A DNA stretch of 64,000 nucleotides from Brevibacillus panacihumi (GTDB lineage: Bacteria > Bacillota > Bacilli > Brevibacillales > Brevibacillaceae), in assembly GCF_003710985.1 (NCBI RefSeq), contig NZ_RHHT01000027.1, forward strand, positions 1-64,000, in the 5' to 3' direction. Below, piece by piece: positions 53,452-62,240 of the stretch. Position numbers and translations under genes: made by a program. Position 1 is the first letter of the stretch. Every line of letters begins with the position of its first letter. The notes under the pieces are model-generated. The model ran no database searches. It worked only from the letters and a program-made list of their open reading frames with translations, and was not told the origin of the DNA.

Positions 53452-55234
53452 TTTCCGTCCCTTGTCCTTTTTTGCTCTGGATGTTCAGCTCTCCGCCGTG
53501 ATTTTCCACCATCCGGCGAGAGATCGGGAGTCCAAGACCTGTCCCTTCGTCCTTGAGTGAGAAGAACGGGTCAAATATCCGGACCAGGAATTCGGGGGAG
53601 ATGCCTTCCCCGGTATCCTTGACGGTGATGTGGACGCATGTCTCATCCATTTGGCTTTCGATGGTGAGCAGACCGCCTCCCGTCATAGCCTCGATGCTGT
53701 TTTTCATCAGATTGAGCAGGATTTGCTTGAACTGCTCCACATCGACATGAATACGGGTATCCGGTTCGCAACGGTTGACAATTTGTATGCCGTGCAGCAA
53801 AGCCTCTGCCTGCATCAGCGGAAGGAGCGAATCCAGAACCTCGGACAGCTTGACCTCCCGATAGTTCGGCAGGGATGGCTTGGACAGCATCAGCAGCTCT
53901 GTAACGATCCGATTGACCCGCTCGATCTCCTGCAGAATCAACGGAATATAGTATCGTTCGCGCTCCTGATCGGACAGCCCTTGTTCGAGCAATTGGATAA
54001 AGCCGTAAATGACGGTCAGCGGATTGCGTATCTCATGCGCCGCTCCAGCCGCCAACTGGCCGACCATTGCCAGCTTTTCGGATTGATTGAGGTACTCCTG
54101 GACCTTTTCCTGTTCGGTAATATCCAGGAAGGCGATCATGCAGCCTGTTTCCCTGGGCTGATGCTGGTGGTGCAGGGGGACGCGTGATACCAGTGCTGTA
54201 AAAGGCGTGCCATCCTGCTTGAACAACGTCATTTTCTGATTGACGAACCAGGAGCCCTCTCCTTCCTCGCTCAACGATTTCCCTGATCCTTCCGTAACCG
54301 GGTACCCCTGCTCGTCCAACTGAATCAGATTTTTCGCCAGCTCGTTGACGTGGATTTCAGCAGTAGGGGAGGGATGCGTAATAATGCCGACCGGCAGGGA
54401 ATTGAGGATTTGCTCCCGCAGATTTTTCTCCTCTGTCAGCACCAGCCGTTGTTCTTTGTCCTGTTCAAAAAGGGTGGCGATGTTGAGAGACATCTTGTTG
54501 AACTCGTTTGCCAATTCGCGAAACTCATCCTGCCCCGTGTAGACGATCTGCTGTCCGAACGTGCCTTTCGATACGTCCCGCACCTGCTGGACCAGCGAAT
54601 GGATCGGGCGCAGCAGCTCCCTTCTGAAGTAGATCGTGCAAAACGATCCGAACAGAATGGAAGCGATGGATACGGAGTACGTCAGGATGAGAGAGACCTC
54701 GATGCTTTCTGTTGTTTGCTGAAACTCTTTGTTGGTCTGGTAATCCAGTTGATTGAGCGAAAAGGAAAGGTTCCGCTCCAGCTGATCGATAAGCGGCTGC
54801 ACCTCATGCTTGAGAACGTAGCTGACGGCTGTGACATTGTCCGCTTTCAATAAAGGATTGACCTTGTTCATGAACAAAAAATCCAGCTTGCGAATCGAGT
54901 CGATAGTCGTGAACAAGCTGCTGTTCATTTCGGTTGGGGTGACGGACTCAAAACGGGAGCTGTCGATCAAGTTGGTGTAATACGTGTCGAGGTAGGTAGG
55001 GTCACCCGTAGCCGTATACATTTTCAAGGCGTATGACTTTTCGTAAACCTGATTTTTCACTTCGAGAAGAGCGCTGGTTTGCGGCAGCAGCGTCTGTGTC
55101 AGATACATTTCATCGGCTGTCACTTTTGTCATTTGGTAACTGAACAGAGATGTGACGATGCCGATCAGCAGCATCATGACGAGATAACTGAGCATCATTT
55201 TTTTCTGAAAACCCAGATTGCGGATGAACAACAT
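53408..55234 (-). CDS. Membrane sensor histidine kinase with PAS domain
   Basis: A 608-residue kinase. Helix 1 is at about 13-33, an outside helical domain at 35-178 (CHASE3/4-helix-bundle-like), helix 2 at about 180-202, a HAMP domain at 205-258, a PAS domain at about 272-375 and the phospho-accepting His400 in AAHEIRNPLTVIYG. The ATPase shows NLMKNSIEA, DTGEGI and GTGLGLPISRRMVENHGG. This is the sporulation-kinase-like group, which often feeds a phosphorelay. No response regulator gene lies in the operon. It follows the BMP-family gene by 6 bases, so the two are co-transcribed. Confidence 0.92.
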   Translation of the reverse strand: MLFIRNLGFQKKMMLSYLVMMLLIGIVTSLFSYQMTKVTADEMYLTQTLLPQTSALLEVKNQVYEKSYALKMYTATGDPTYLDTYYTNLIDSSRFESVTPTEMNSSLFTTIDSIRKLDFLFMNKVNPLLKADNVTAVSYVLKHEVQPLIDQLERNLSFSLNQLDYQTNKEFQQTTESIEVSLILTYSVSIASILFGSFCTIYFRRELLRPIHSLVQQVRDVSKGTFGQQIVYTGQDEFRELANEFNKMSLNIATLFEQDKEQRLVLTEEKNLREQILNSLPVGIITHPSPTAEIHVNELAKNLIQLDEQGYPVTEGSGKSLSEEGEGSWFVNQKMTLFKQDGTPFTALVSRVPLHHQHQPRETGCMIAFLDITEQEKVQEYLNQSEKLAMVGQLAAGAAHEIRNPLTVIYGFIQLLEQGLSDQERERYYIPLILQEIERVNRIVTELLMLSKPSLPNYREVKLSEVLDSLLPLMQAEALLHGIQIVNRCEPDTRIHVDVEQFKQILLNLMKNSIEAMTGGGLLTIESQMDETCVHITVKDTGEGISPEFLVRIFDPFFSLKDEGTGLGLPISRRMVENHGGELNIQSKKGQGTEITISLPLHPNNLDS

Positions 55235-55240
55235 GGTTGA

Positions 55241-56248
55241 TTATCCTCCAAGCGGATCAGGTGACGTGATAAGTGCATTCAGTACCTGATTGATTTCCTC
55301 GCGAATTTCTTGGGGAACCATTGGGCCAAAGGGACTGAGATGGTTGACGCCTTCGGACAGGCCGAACTTGACGGTGCCATGCGGAAGTTTCCCCTGAACG
55401 AATTGGTCCATGATCAAACGATAGCATTGCCCGACGTCCTGGATCAGGGAGGTAAGTACATAATCAGGCGCGATGTAGTGTTGATCTGCGATGTACCCGA
55501 TGGAATAGACCCCGGAGCGTTGCGCTTCCGTAATCACTTCCAGGTTGATGCTGTCGCCAGTGGTGTATACGACATCGACCCCAGCGGCAATCATCTCGCG
55601 TGTGATCTCCACTGCTTTTTCGATGTCGTTGAAATCACGCACATACCCCACCGAGACGGCAACATTCGGGTTTGCCTTTCTTGCCCCTTCACGAAACCCT
55701 TCCAATTGCATCATCTCAGGCGGTTTATTGACGACGATGTAGCCGATGTTGCGTGATTTGCTCATTTTTGCAGCCAGATAACCCACGAGATAACCCGCAG
55801 GCTTCATATCATAGCGAATCGCAGTCTGATTTTCATATCTCGCTTCCCCATTAAAGGAAACAAATCGAGTCTGCGGATAGTTTGCCGCTACTTTGGTAAA
55901 AGCTTCTGAAAAGATCACCCCGTGACCGAAAACCAGATCGTATCCGTTGGCAGCGAATTTTTTGGCGACCTCCTCGATCTCTGCGGGCTTCACGTTGTTG
56001 GCGATGTCGAGCGAAAATCCCATTTTCTTTTGGAGCTCCTGCAAGCTCTCCAGCGCACTGCTGTTCCAGCCCTGGTCGTAGGTAGGGCCTTCGAGCAGAA
56101 GCGCAACACGGATTTGATTGGATTTCTTGCTATGATTGTGGATGGAATCCAATTGATGCATGCTGATCAGAAACTGACTGGTAACGAGGATGAGCAACCC
56201 GATGATAAAGCCGGTAAAGAGTGCGGGAAATGACCGCAGCTTGGGCAT
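55241..56248 (-). CDS. Membrane-anchored BMP/Med-family binding protein
   Basis: A 335-residue protein with one N-terminal membrane helix (about 10-30) and no lipobox, then a BMP/PnrA-like periplasmic-binding fold: IRVALLLEGPTYDQGWNSSALE, VAKKFAANGYDLVFGHGV, GYLVGYLAAKMSKSRNIGYIV and VDVVYTTGD. B. subtilis Med, an activator of comK expression, belongs to this family and has a similar size. Here the gene lies directly upstream of a histidine kinase gene, with no permease or ATPase near, so a sensor partner role is more likely than import. Its ligand may be a nucleoside, inferred only from PnrA. Confidence 0.85.
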   Translation of the reverse strand: MPKLRSFPALFTGFIIGLLILVTSQFLISMHQLDSIHNHSKKSNQIRVALLLEGPTYDQGWNSSALESLQELQKKMGFSLDIANNVKPAEIEEVAKKFAANGYDLVFGHGVIFSEAFTKVAANYPQTRFVSFNGEARYENQTAIRYDMKPAGYLVGYLAAKMSKSRNIGYIVVNKPPEMMQLEGFREGARKANPNVAVSVGYVRDFNDIEKAVEITREMIAAGVDVVYTTGDSINLEVITEAQRSGVYSIGYIADQHYIAPDYVLTSLIQDVGQCYRLIMDQFVQGKLPHGTVKFGLSEGVNHLSPFGPMVPQEIREEINQVLNALITSPDPLGG

Positions 56249-56437
56249 CCATCATACCTCCTAATTTGAGCGTGAGTAATGGCCCAAAAATAATACCTTC
56301 GACTTATTTCTACATTATCCTGCTGGAAATTTGAAGAAATTGGTCCAAAAAGTGCGATCGAATGACAGACACTCCCCGGGGGCAGGCTATGGTAGAATGC
56401 ACCTCTTCAAAATAACCCAAGGAGGCATGAAAAACCA

Positions 56438-56605
56438 ATGGAAAAAGAACAAGAAAAAGAAATGACCGAGCTTCCGCAGGTTCACATCCCAGATGAATTC
56501 ACCCAGGTAACGGGCCCTGAAATCGGCATTTCAACCCCTCATCCTGACCCGTCCAGTCACCCGAATGCCATATACGGGTGGGGCGACGCGGATTTTCGCG
56601 AGTAG
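56438..56605 (+). CDS. Small acidic protein, 55 residues, unknown
   Basis: A 55-residue ORF between the BMP-family gene and the CheY-like gene. AAGGAGG (56419-56425) lies 12 bases before the ATG at 56438. The product begins MEKEQEKEMTELPQVHIPDE and ends with a Pro/His-rich region and an aromatic tail, ...AIYGWGDADFRE. No membrane segment or known family is seen. Against it: an ATG at 56427 in another frame is also near the ribosome site and gives only 12 codons. An extended -10 (TGGTAGAAT near 56390) could drive it. Confidence 0.6.
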   Translation: MEKEQEKEMTELPQVHIPDEFTQVTGPEIGISTPHPDPSSHPNAIYGWGDADFRE

Positions 56606-56695
56606 TTCGACAAAAGTTGTCAATTTCTCTCGTGGACAAGCTGCTCATTTTTTTGTAAAAGTTAAGAGAAAAGATGAGCGAGGAGATGGGACAGC

Positions 56696-57049
56696 TTGGC
56701 CCGTTTGCTGATTGTTGACGATGCTGTATTTATGCGGAAGATGCTGTGTGACATGGTTGCTGGTCATCATGAGGTTTGCGGAGAGGCCAGCGATGGCATA
56801 GACGCCATAGAGAAGTACAAGGAATTAAAGCCCGATATCGTGACGATGGATATTACCATGCCTCATATGCACGGGATTGAAGCCATGCGCCAAATCCTGG
56901 AGTATGACAGCAATGCCAAGGTGCTGATCTGCTCTGCCATCGGCCATCGCCAGAAGGTGCTGGAGGCGATGAAGACAGGGGCAAGCGATTTTGTCGTCAA
57001 GCCGTTTCAAAAAGAGCAGATTCTGGATGCCATCACACGCTTGGTATAA
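56696..57049 (+). CDS. Single-domain CheY-like response regulator
   Basis: A 117-residue receiver domain without an output domain. The acidic pair Asp8-Asp9, phospho-acceptor Asp52 (TMDITMP), the Ser of ICSAIG and Lys in VVKPF are all present. The DDAVFMRKML helix is close to Bacillus CheY and so points to chemotaxis-type or phosphorelay use. The start is TTG at 56696 after AGGAGATGGG. It is read divergently from the kinase/BMP operon, which lacks a regulator, so it may be that kinase's partner; this is inference. Confidence 0.88.
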   Translation: MARLLIVDDAVFMRKMLCDMVAGHHEVCGEASDGIDAIEKYKELKPDIVTMDITMPHMHGIEAMRQILEYDSNAKVLICSAIGHRQKVLEAMKTGASDFVVKPFQKEQILDAITRLV

Positions 57050-57060
57050 AGAGAATCATG

Positions 57061-57092
57061 ACCGCCGCTTCGTGGAGAAGAGGCGGTTTTTT
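57061..57092 (+). terminator. Terminator after the CheY-like gene
   Basis: ACCGCC (57061-57066) pairs with GGCGGT (57082-57087), with TTC/GAA inside, and runs into six T. TATAAT at 57095-57100, immediately after it, is the likely -10 box of the next gene. Confidence 0.75.
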
Positions 57093-57139
57093 GGTATAAT
57101 GGAAGAACACGTAAATCTGCACGGCAAAGAGGTGAAAAT

Positions 57140-58378
57140 GTGTCTTCTCAACCCCGTTACTTTCAACAGTACCCGCATGCGGATATGGATGAGCTGGCTG
57201 ATTTGATCGCAGAACTTGTACAAAATCCGATTACGATAGAAGATTCGGATCACAAACTGATTGCATACAGCTCTCATGGCGACAGTACCGACCCTGCCAG
57301 ATGGTCTACGATTATGGGGCGCAGGGTGCCGGAGAAGGTGTTGACGCGCTTGTGGAAGGATGGCGTTTTTCAGGAATTGTTGACGCAGGATGATCCGGTG
57401 CATATCCCGGCCAAGGAGGATATCGGGTTGGGCAAGCGGGTCGCAATCGCGATCAAGCGGAGCAATGACGTACTGGGGTATATCTGGGCACAGGAAGTCA
57501 ACAGGCCGTTGACGTCAGAGGATGATGAAATCCTGCGGCAGGCAGCCAAAGCGGCCGTCTCCAGGTTGATTCAGAGACAAGGGAAGCGCAAGGCAGAGGA
57601 GCAGCGGCGTACCGAGTTTTTATGGGAATTGCTGCTGGGCAATCACTCGAGCGAAGCTGCCATTAGACAGAAGGCGGAGAATTTGCAGATGCAAATGCCT
57701 GCGACGTACCTGATCTGCATCGTCGAAGCGGCGGGAGCAAGGCTGGACCAATATCTGTATCCCTTATTGATGCGCGACAAGCTGTACTGGGTCGTAGACG
57801 GCGCGCAAATCATTCTTCTGATCGGCCGTTCAGACGCGAAGAAGGACGAGTGGGACGGGTTGGTGAAAAAAGTGGAGCAGTTTCTCGCAGACTCGCTCAG
57901 CAAGCTCGTTACGCACGCTAGCGAAGGAAAGGTTATCGCGGGCTATGGACGAGCATACAGCGGCGGATACGCCCAGATTGTGAAAAGCTACAAGGAAGCG
58001 CTCCACGCAGTCAAGGTGAAAAAGCTGTTCCCGCGAGAGACGGAAGGCATCCACGGGTATCATCAATTGGGCATCTACCGCTATCTGTTGCAGTTGAAAA
58101 AATGGGAGGAAGAAGAGGGCTACCACAATGAGCGCCTGGATAAATTGAAACAGTATGATCGCGACAACCAGACCGCCATGCTGGAAACCCTGGAAACCTT
58201 TTTGGATGCTGCCGGCAAAATGAATGTCACGGCTCAATTGCTGCATGTCCATACCAATACTCTGGGCTATCGGCTGCGCAGGATCGAGGAGATCATGGGG
58301 ATCGATCTGGAGAATATGAATCAGCGCGCCGCCCTGTATCTGGAACTGAAAATGGCCAAGATAAATCGCGAACAGTAG
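57140..58378 (+). CDS. adeR: PucR/CdaR-family regulator, AdeR-like activator of alanine dehydrogenase
   Basis: A 412-residue regulator. The N-terminal part (about 1-150) is a GAF-like sensor domain; the C-terminal PucR helix-turn-helix is TAQLLHVHTNTLGYRLRRIEEIMGI near residues 375-400, shown here for location only. B. subtilis AdeR, of the same family, activates the neighbouring ald gene, and ald follows here too. The start is GTG at 57140, with GAGGTG 5 bases upstream; an ATG at 57138 is in a different frame. It probably senses alanine. Confidence 0.88.
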   Translation: MSSQPRYFQQYPHADMDELADLIAELVQNPITIEDSDHKLIAYSSHGDSTDPARWSTIMGRRVPEKVLTRLWKDGVFQELLTQDDPVHIPAKEDIGLGKRVAIAIKRSNDVLGYIWAQEVNRPLTSEDDEILRQAAKAAVSRLIQRQGKRKAEEQRRTEFLWELLLGNHSSEAAIRQKAENLQMQMPATYLICIVEAAGARLDQYLYPLLMRDKLYWVVDGAQIILLIGRSDAKKDEWDGLVKKVEQFLADSLSKLVTHASEGKVIAGYGRAYSGGYAQIVKSYKEALHAVKVKKLFPRETEGIHGYHQLGIYRYLLQLKKWEEEEGYHNERLDKLKQYDRDNQTAMLETLETFLDAAGKMNVTAQLLHVHTNTLGYRLRRIEEIMGIDLENMNQRAALYLELKMAKINREQ

Positions 58379-58506
58379 TTCGTTTGTGAATATACACAAA
58401 ATGCGGAATGTGAAGATTAAGGGAATCGCCAAGGAAAAAAAGGTGAAAGACACTGTAAAATGGTAATAATCTTTTATAACGGCAATTTGAAGGAGGACTA
58501 CCTGTC

Positions 58507-59631
58507 ATGATCGTCGGAGTACCGAAGGAAATCAAAAACAATGAAAATCGCGTTGCCATCACACCGGCAGGGGTTGCAGCTTTCGTACAAAGTGGACATT
58601 CCGTGCGCATTGAAAATAACGCAGGATTGGGAAGCGGTTTCACCAACGAAGATTATGCAGCTCAAGGCGCCCAAATCGTAGACAGCGCTGCAGAAGCATG
58701 GGCAGCAGACATGGTCATGAAAGTGAAAGAACCCCTTCCATCCGAATATGCCTACTTCAAAGAAGATATGATTCTCTTTACCTACCTTCACCTGGCTCCA
58801 GAACCTGAACTGACCCGCGCACTGATGGACAAGAAAGTGATTGCCATCGCCTATGAAACCATCCAACTCGACAACGGCGCGCTTCCGTTGCTCATGCCGA
58901 TGTCCGAAGTGGCTGGCCGCATGTCCGTTCAAATCGGAGCGCAATTCCTGGAAAAGCAATACGGCGGCAAAGGCGTGCTGCTCGGCGGCGTACCTGGTGT
59001 GCCAAAAGGCGAAGTCGTCATCCTGGGTGGCGGTATTGTCGGTTATAACGCAGCGAAAATGGCGGTTGGCCTGGGAGCCAATGTGACCATACTCGATGTC
59101 AACGCAGATCGTTTGCGCCAACTGGAGGATCTGTTCCAGGGCCGCGTACAGACATTAATCTCAAACTCCTTCAACATCGCCAGCGCGGTGAAAAAGGCTG
59201 ATTTGCTCGTAGCCGCTGTCCTGATTCCGGGAGCGCGCGCACCTCGCCTCGTCACAGAGGAAATGGTGAAAACCATGACTCCAGGCTCTGTCATCGTAGA
59301 CGTTGCGATCGACCAGGGAGGATCCGTGGAGACGATCGACCGCATCACGACACATGACAATCCGACCTATGAAAAACACGGCGTTCTCCATTACGCTGTC
59401 GCCAACATGCCGGGAGCCGTAGCACGCACATCGACACTGGCTCTGACCAATGTCACCATCCCGTATGCTGTGCAGCTTGCCAACAAAGGCTATGCCCAAG
59501 CAATCCGCGACAACCGTCCGCTGGCCAAAGGCGTCAACGTCATTGACGGCAAAGTGACCTACAAGGCGGTTGCAGATGCACATAATCTGCCGTACGCTCC
59601 TATTGAAGAAGTTTTGCTGGTGAAAAACTAA
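58507..59631 (+). CDS. ald: Alanine dehydrogenase
   Basis: A 374-residue NAD-dependent enzyme that interconverts alanine and pyruvate plus ammonia. It has pyruvate-binding Lys74 (MKVKEP) and catalytic His95 (TYLHLAPE), the NAD motif [17 protein letters not shown], and a late [14 protein letters not shown]. Length equals the Bacillus enzymes (about 378). GGAGGA lies before the ATG. Preceded by the adeR-like gene, it should be induced by alanine; in spore formers it also supports sporulation on amino acids. Confidence 0.97.
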   Translation: MIVGVPKEIKNNENRVAITPAGVAAFVQSGHSVRIENNAGLGSGFTNEDYAAQGAQIVDSAAEAWAADMVMKVKEPLPSEYAYFKEDMILFTYLHLAPEPELTRALMDKKVIAIAYETIQLDNGALPLLMPMSEVAGRMSVQIGAQFLEKQYGGKGVLLGGVPGVPKGEVVILGGGIVGYNAAKMAVGLGANVTILDVNADRLRQLEDLFQGRVQTLISNSFNIASAVKKADLLVAAVLIPGARAPRLVTEEMVKTMTPGSVIVDVAIDQGGSVETIDRITTHDNPTYEKHGVLHYAVANMPGAVARTSTLALTNVTIPYAVQLANKGYAQAIRDNRPLAKGVNVIDGKVTYKAVADAHNLPYAPIEEVLLVKN

Positions 59632-59640
59632 AGCGATGAT

Positions 59641-59683
59641 AAAAGCTGCTTGCTCCCGTGTTGGGAGGCAGGCAGCTTTTTTG
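59641..59683. terminator. Bidirectional terminator between ald and the germination operon
   Basis: AAAAGCTGC (59641-59649) pairs with GCAGCTTTT (59672-59680), with TCCC/GGGA inside, and is followed by T. It lies between two convergent stops and can serve ald and gerC. Confidence 0.85.
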
Positions 59684-59688
59684 TCTCT

Positions 59689-60864
59689 TTAGGGCAGCAT
59701 ATTATCGGGATAGTCATACCACTTCATCTTCATTTTTCCTGAATCGCTCAAGTACAGTTTGACGGTAAGCCCTGCGATCGCGTCCTTGGACAGCCTTCGT
59801 TTGTGATTTTTGGCAAATTCCTTCCAGGTCTTGTTTTTGTATTTCTGCAAGTACGATTCCAAACCGTATATGTCTGCTCCTTTTGCAAGCGCTTTGGCAA
59901 ATGTGCTTTCAATCTGTTCTCTGACCTGATGTTCCGCATTTTGTTTGATGAATGCAAGGGATACATCGCTCAAGAGCTCACGAACAAAGCCTCTAAGATG
60001 GACGGTTATATGAAAGCGGGGGTTGCTGCCATCTGAAACGTTTTTTACATCCAGTTTGACATGTTGAATGCGAAGAGTGGCCTTGGGTACACTCTTTTCG
60101 CGAACAACCAAGCCTGAAAAGACGGTGCGCGGATTCATCCAGCGAAGACCGAGCAAATCCTTGCTAGGATGAAATTGATTCCATTTTCCGCGGTAGATCG
60201 CGTGAACGCCGTCCAGAGTGAGCCGCGAAAGGTTTTTTTCATTTTCCTTCCAGGAGTGCTTGTAGACGGTGATATTGGGCAGCAGGACCGTATTGCTCGG
60301 CTCCCAGAAGCGAGAAGCAAATTGGTAATACTGAATCGGTTCGATAAAGGAGCGTTCCCGATATAGGTCGTATGGTTCATGCAAGATGGACACAAGCGGA
60401 GAAAATCCGAAAGCCGAATGGTCGCTTAACAACTCGGTCAGGGATTCTCTCGTGCCATATACCCATTTTGTATAACGGAGCAGCCCGTAACGGTTCAAAA
60501 TATCAAAGGTGGGCAAAATTTCCTTTTTCAATAGACGCTCGTGAAAAATCAGTGCGGATACGAACCCGGAGAATTGGGGGATCTGTGAGTTTTTTTGCAT
60601 ATTGTCAATTGCATTTTGCAAGGTATCACCGCGTCCAATCGAGATGATGGAGGGAGTAGGGGTGTTTCTTCCTCCCTTTTCCTGCATGGCAACCGTACTC
60701 AGATCGACGGATTGCGCATAGACCACGTAGTCCCCATCGACAAAATCGAGACCCAGAGCAGACAAATAGCGAAGATTCTGGATTGCCTTTTGATCCCAGC
60801 ACCCGCTGATAAAGGCCAATGAAAAGAGCAGCATCAGGCAAGCGGCAAGCGGGCGCTTCATCAT
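59689..60864 (-). CDS. gerC: Spore germination lipoprotein, Ger(x)C family
   Basis: A 391-residue lipoprotein with lipobox ISGC (Cys22) followed by WDQK, the classic GerC start. It has the family segment LSALGLDFVDGDYVVYAQSVDLS and a C-terminal domain with HVRL-like WKEFAKNHKRRLSKDA. GerC subunits sit on the outer face of the spore inner membrane and, with GerA and GerB partners, form a nutrient germinant receptor. Last gene of the operon; its start overlaps the GerA-type stop by 4 bases. The letter suffix of the operon is not assigned. Confidence 0.92.
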   Translation of the reverse strand: MMKRPLAACLMLLFSLAFISGCWDQKAIQNLRYLSALGLDFVDGDYVVYAQSVDLSTVAMQEKGGRNTPTPSIISIGRGDTLQNAIDNMQKNSQIPQFSGFVSALIFHERLLKKEILPTFDILNRYGLLRYTKWVYGTRESLTELLSDHSAFGFSPLVSILHEPYDLYRERSFIEPIQYYQFASRFWEPSNTVLLPNITVYKHSWKENEKNLSRLTLDGVHAIYRGKWNQFHPSKDLLGLRWMNPRTVFSGLVVREKSVPKATLRIQHVKLDVKNVSDGSNPRFHITVHLRGFVRELLSDVSLAFIKQNAEHQVREQIESTFAKALAKGADIYGLESYLQKYKNKTWKEFAKNHKRRLSKDAIAGLTVKLYLSDSGKMKMKWYDYPDNMLP

Positions 60865-62240
60865 TGCTTTCCTCCTTTTTGACGGGGACTTTTAAAAATA
60901 TGGATCAAGGGAGCAAACAGCATTTTTCCGAGCGTCACTATAAAATTCGATGAGTTGTGCAAGACATAGGGTCTTCCCAAAGAAGAGAGTGTCGACAAAT
61001 AGTAGACGATGATCAGAATGCTCATGATGAACCCGTACATGCCGACAATCGAGGAGAGAAGAAAAACCCCCACTCTCGCCACGGTGACGGCTCCGCTCAA
61101 GGATTGGTTGATCAGGGTAAAGGAAGCGACGATCGTCAGCGAGCCTACGAACAGCATGGATGGGGAGGTGATTCCCGCGCGAATGGAGGCATCGCCAATT
61201 ATCAGCGCACCGACCAAGGCAAGCGTCTGGCCGACTGTTTTGGGCAGACGGGCCCCGGCTTCACGCAAGAATTCAAAGATAAAGAGAATGCCAAATAGTT
61301 CCATGGGGGCAGAGAATGGCAGCCCCTGCCGCCCCTGCGTCACAGTTGCCAATAATTGGAGCGGGAACTCCTCGATGTTGTAAGCGGCAAGTGCGATCCA
61401 GAACCCAGGGAGAAAAATCGCAATGAAGATGCCGCCCAAACGAAGGATGCGCTCCAGCCAAACGAAGATAATCGGATACTGATCGTCCTCCGGGGACTTG
61501 ATTTGCTCCAGCAGGGCTACCGGGGCGATCAGCCCAATGGGTGATCCGTCGACCAGCACCAGGATTTTTCTTTCCATGAGCATGTAGATGGCGTAGTCTG
61601 GCCGGCCCGTATAGTCGACGAGAGGAAACAAGGAATAGGTGTGGTCACTCAGTTTTTGTTCCAGAACCGCACTGTTGACGATTTTTTTATTGCGGCAGTC
61701 GAGCAGTCTTTCCCGCATCATATTCACGGCGTCAGGCGGTGCAGCATCCATGATGTAGAGCAGCGCGACCTTGGTATGAGATCGAGTACCCAGGACGAAC
61801 GCTTCATAAGCGAGAGAGGTCGTGCGCAGACGTTTGCGAATCAAGGCTACATTGACGGAGAGGTCCTCCACAAATCCGTCTCGCGGGCCCTTGATCGAGA
61901 CCTCGGTATTGGGTTCCTCTGTAGTGCGTTGCGGCCGGTTGGAAATATCCCAGGTAAACGGAGGGGATTCGCCGGGGAAAATAATCAGGTCCCCTGAAAA
62001 CAGGCGTTCATTCCATTTTTCTTGATCATCGTCCAGCTGATGCAGCGGGAGTGTTCGCAAATCCCCTTTTGTCAGGGCATGGTGGAGTCTGGGCAGGACG
62101 GTTTTTTGCATATGAGCGGTATCTGCCATACCTTCGCAGTACATGAGGAGAATGGGCTGATTTTCGCTGGTAACCAGCCGAAGAAAGTTTACGTCGGCAC
62201 AATGCGCATAAGTGTCCCGCAACGTGGCTTCACGATCCAT
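60861..62240 (-). CDS. gerA: Spore germination protein, GerA family
   Basis: A 459-residue receptor A-subunit. A cytosolic N-terminal domain (1 to about 245) carries the conserved VSIKGPRDGFVEDLSVN and IRKRLR. Membrane helices follow, with ALAAYNIEEFPLQLL, PMELFGILFIFEFLREAGARLPK and GQTLALVGALIIGDASIRAG, all strongly conserved in the family. It helps recognise germinants and passes the signal for dipicolinate release. It starts 11 bases inside the GerB-type gene. Slightly shorter than B. subtilis GerAA (482). Confidence 0.95.
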   Translation of the reverse strand: MDREATLRDTYAHCADVNFLRLVTSENQPILLMYCEGMADTAHMQKTVLPRLHHALTKGDLRTLPLHQLDDDQEKWNERLFSGDLIIFPGESPPFTWDISNRPQRTTEEPNTEVSIKGPRDGFVEDLSVNVALIRKRLRTTSLAYEAFVLGTRSHTKVALLYIMDAAPPDAVNMMRERLLDCRNKKIVNSAVLEQKLSDHTYSLFPLVDYTGRPDYAIYMLMERKILVLVDGSPIGLIAPVALLEQIKSPEDDQYPIIFVWLERILRLGGIFIAIFLPGFWIALAAYNIEEFPLQLLATVTQGRQGLPFSAPMELFGILFIFEFLREAGARLPKTVGQTLALVGALIIGDASIRAGITSPSMLFVGSLTIVASFTLINQSLSGAVTVARVGVFLLSSIVGMYGFIMSILIIVYYLSTLSSLGRPYVLHNSSNFIVTLGKMLFAPLIHIFKSPRQKGGKQ

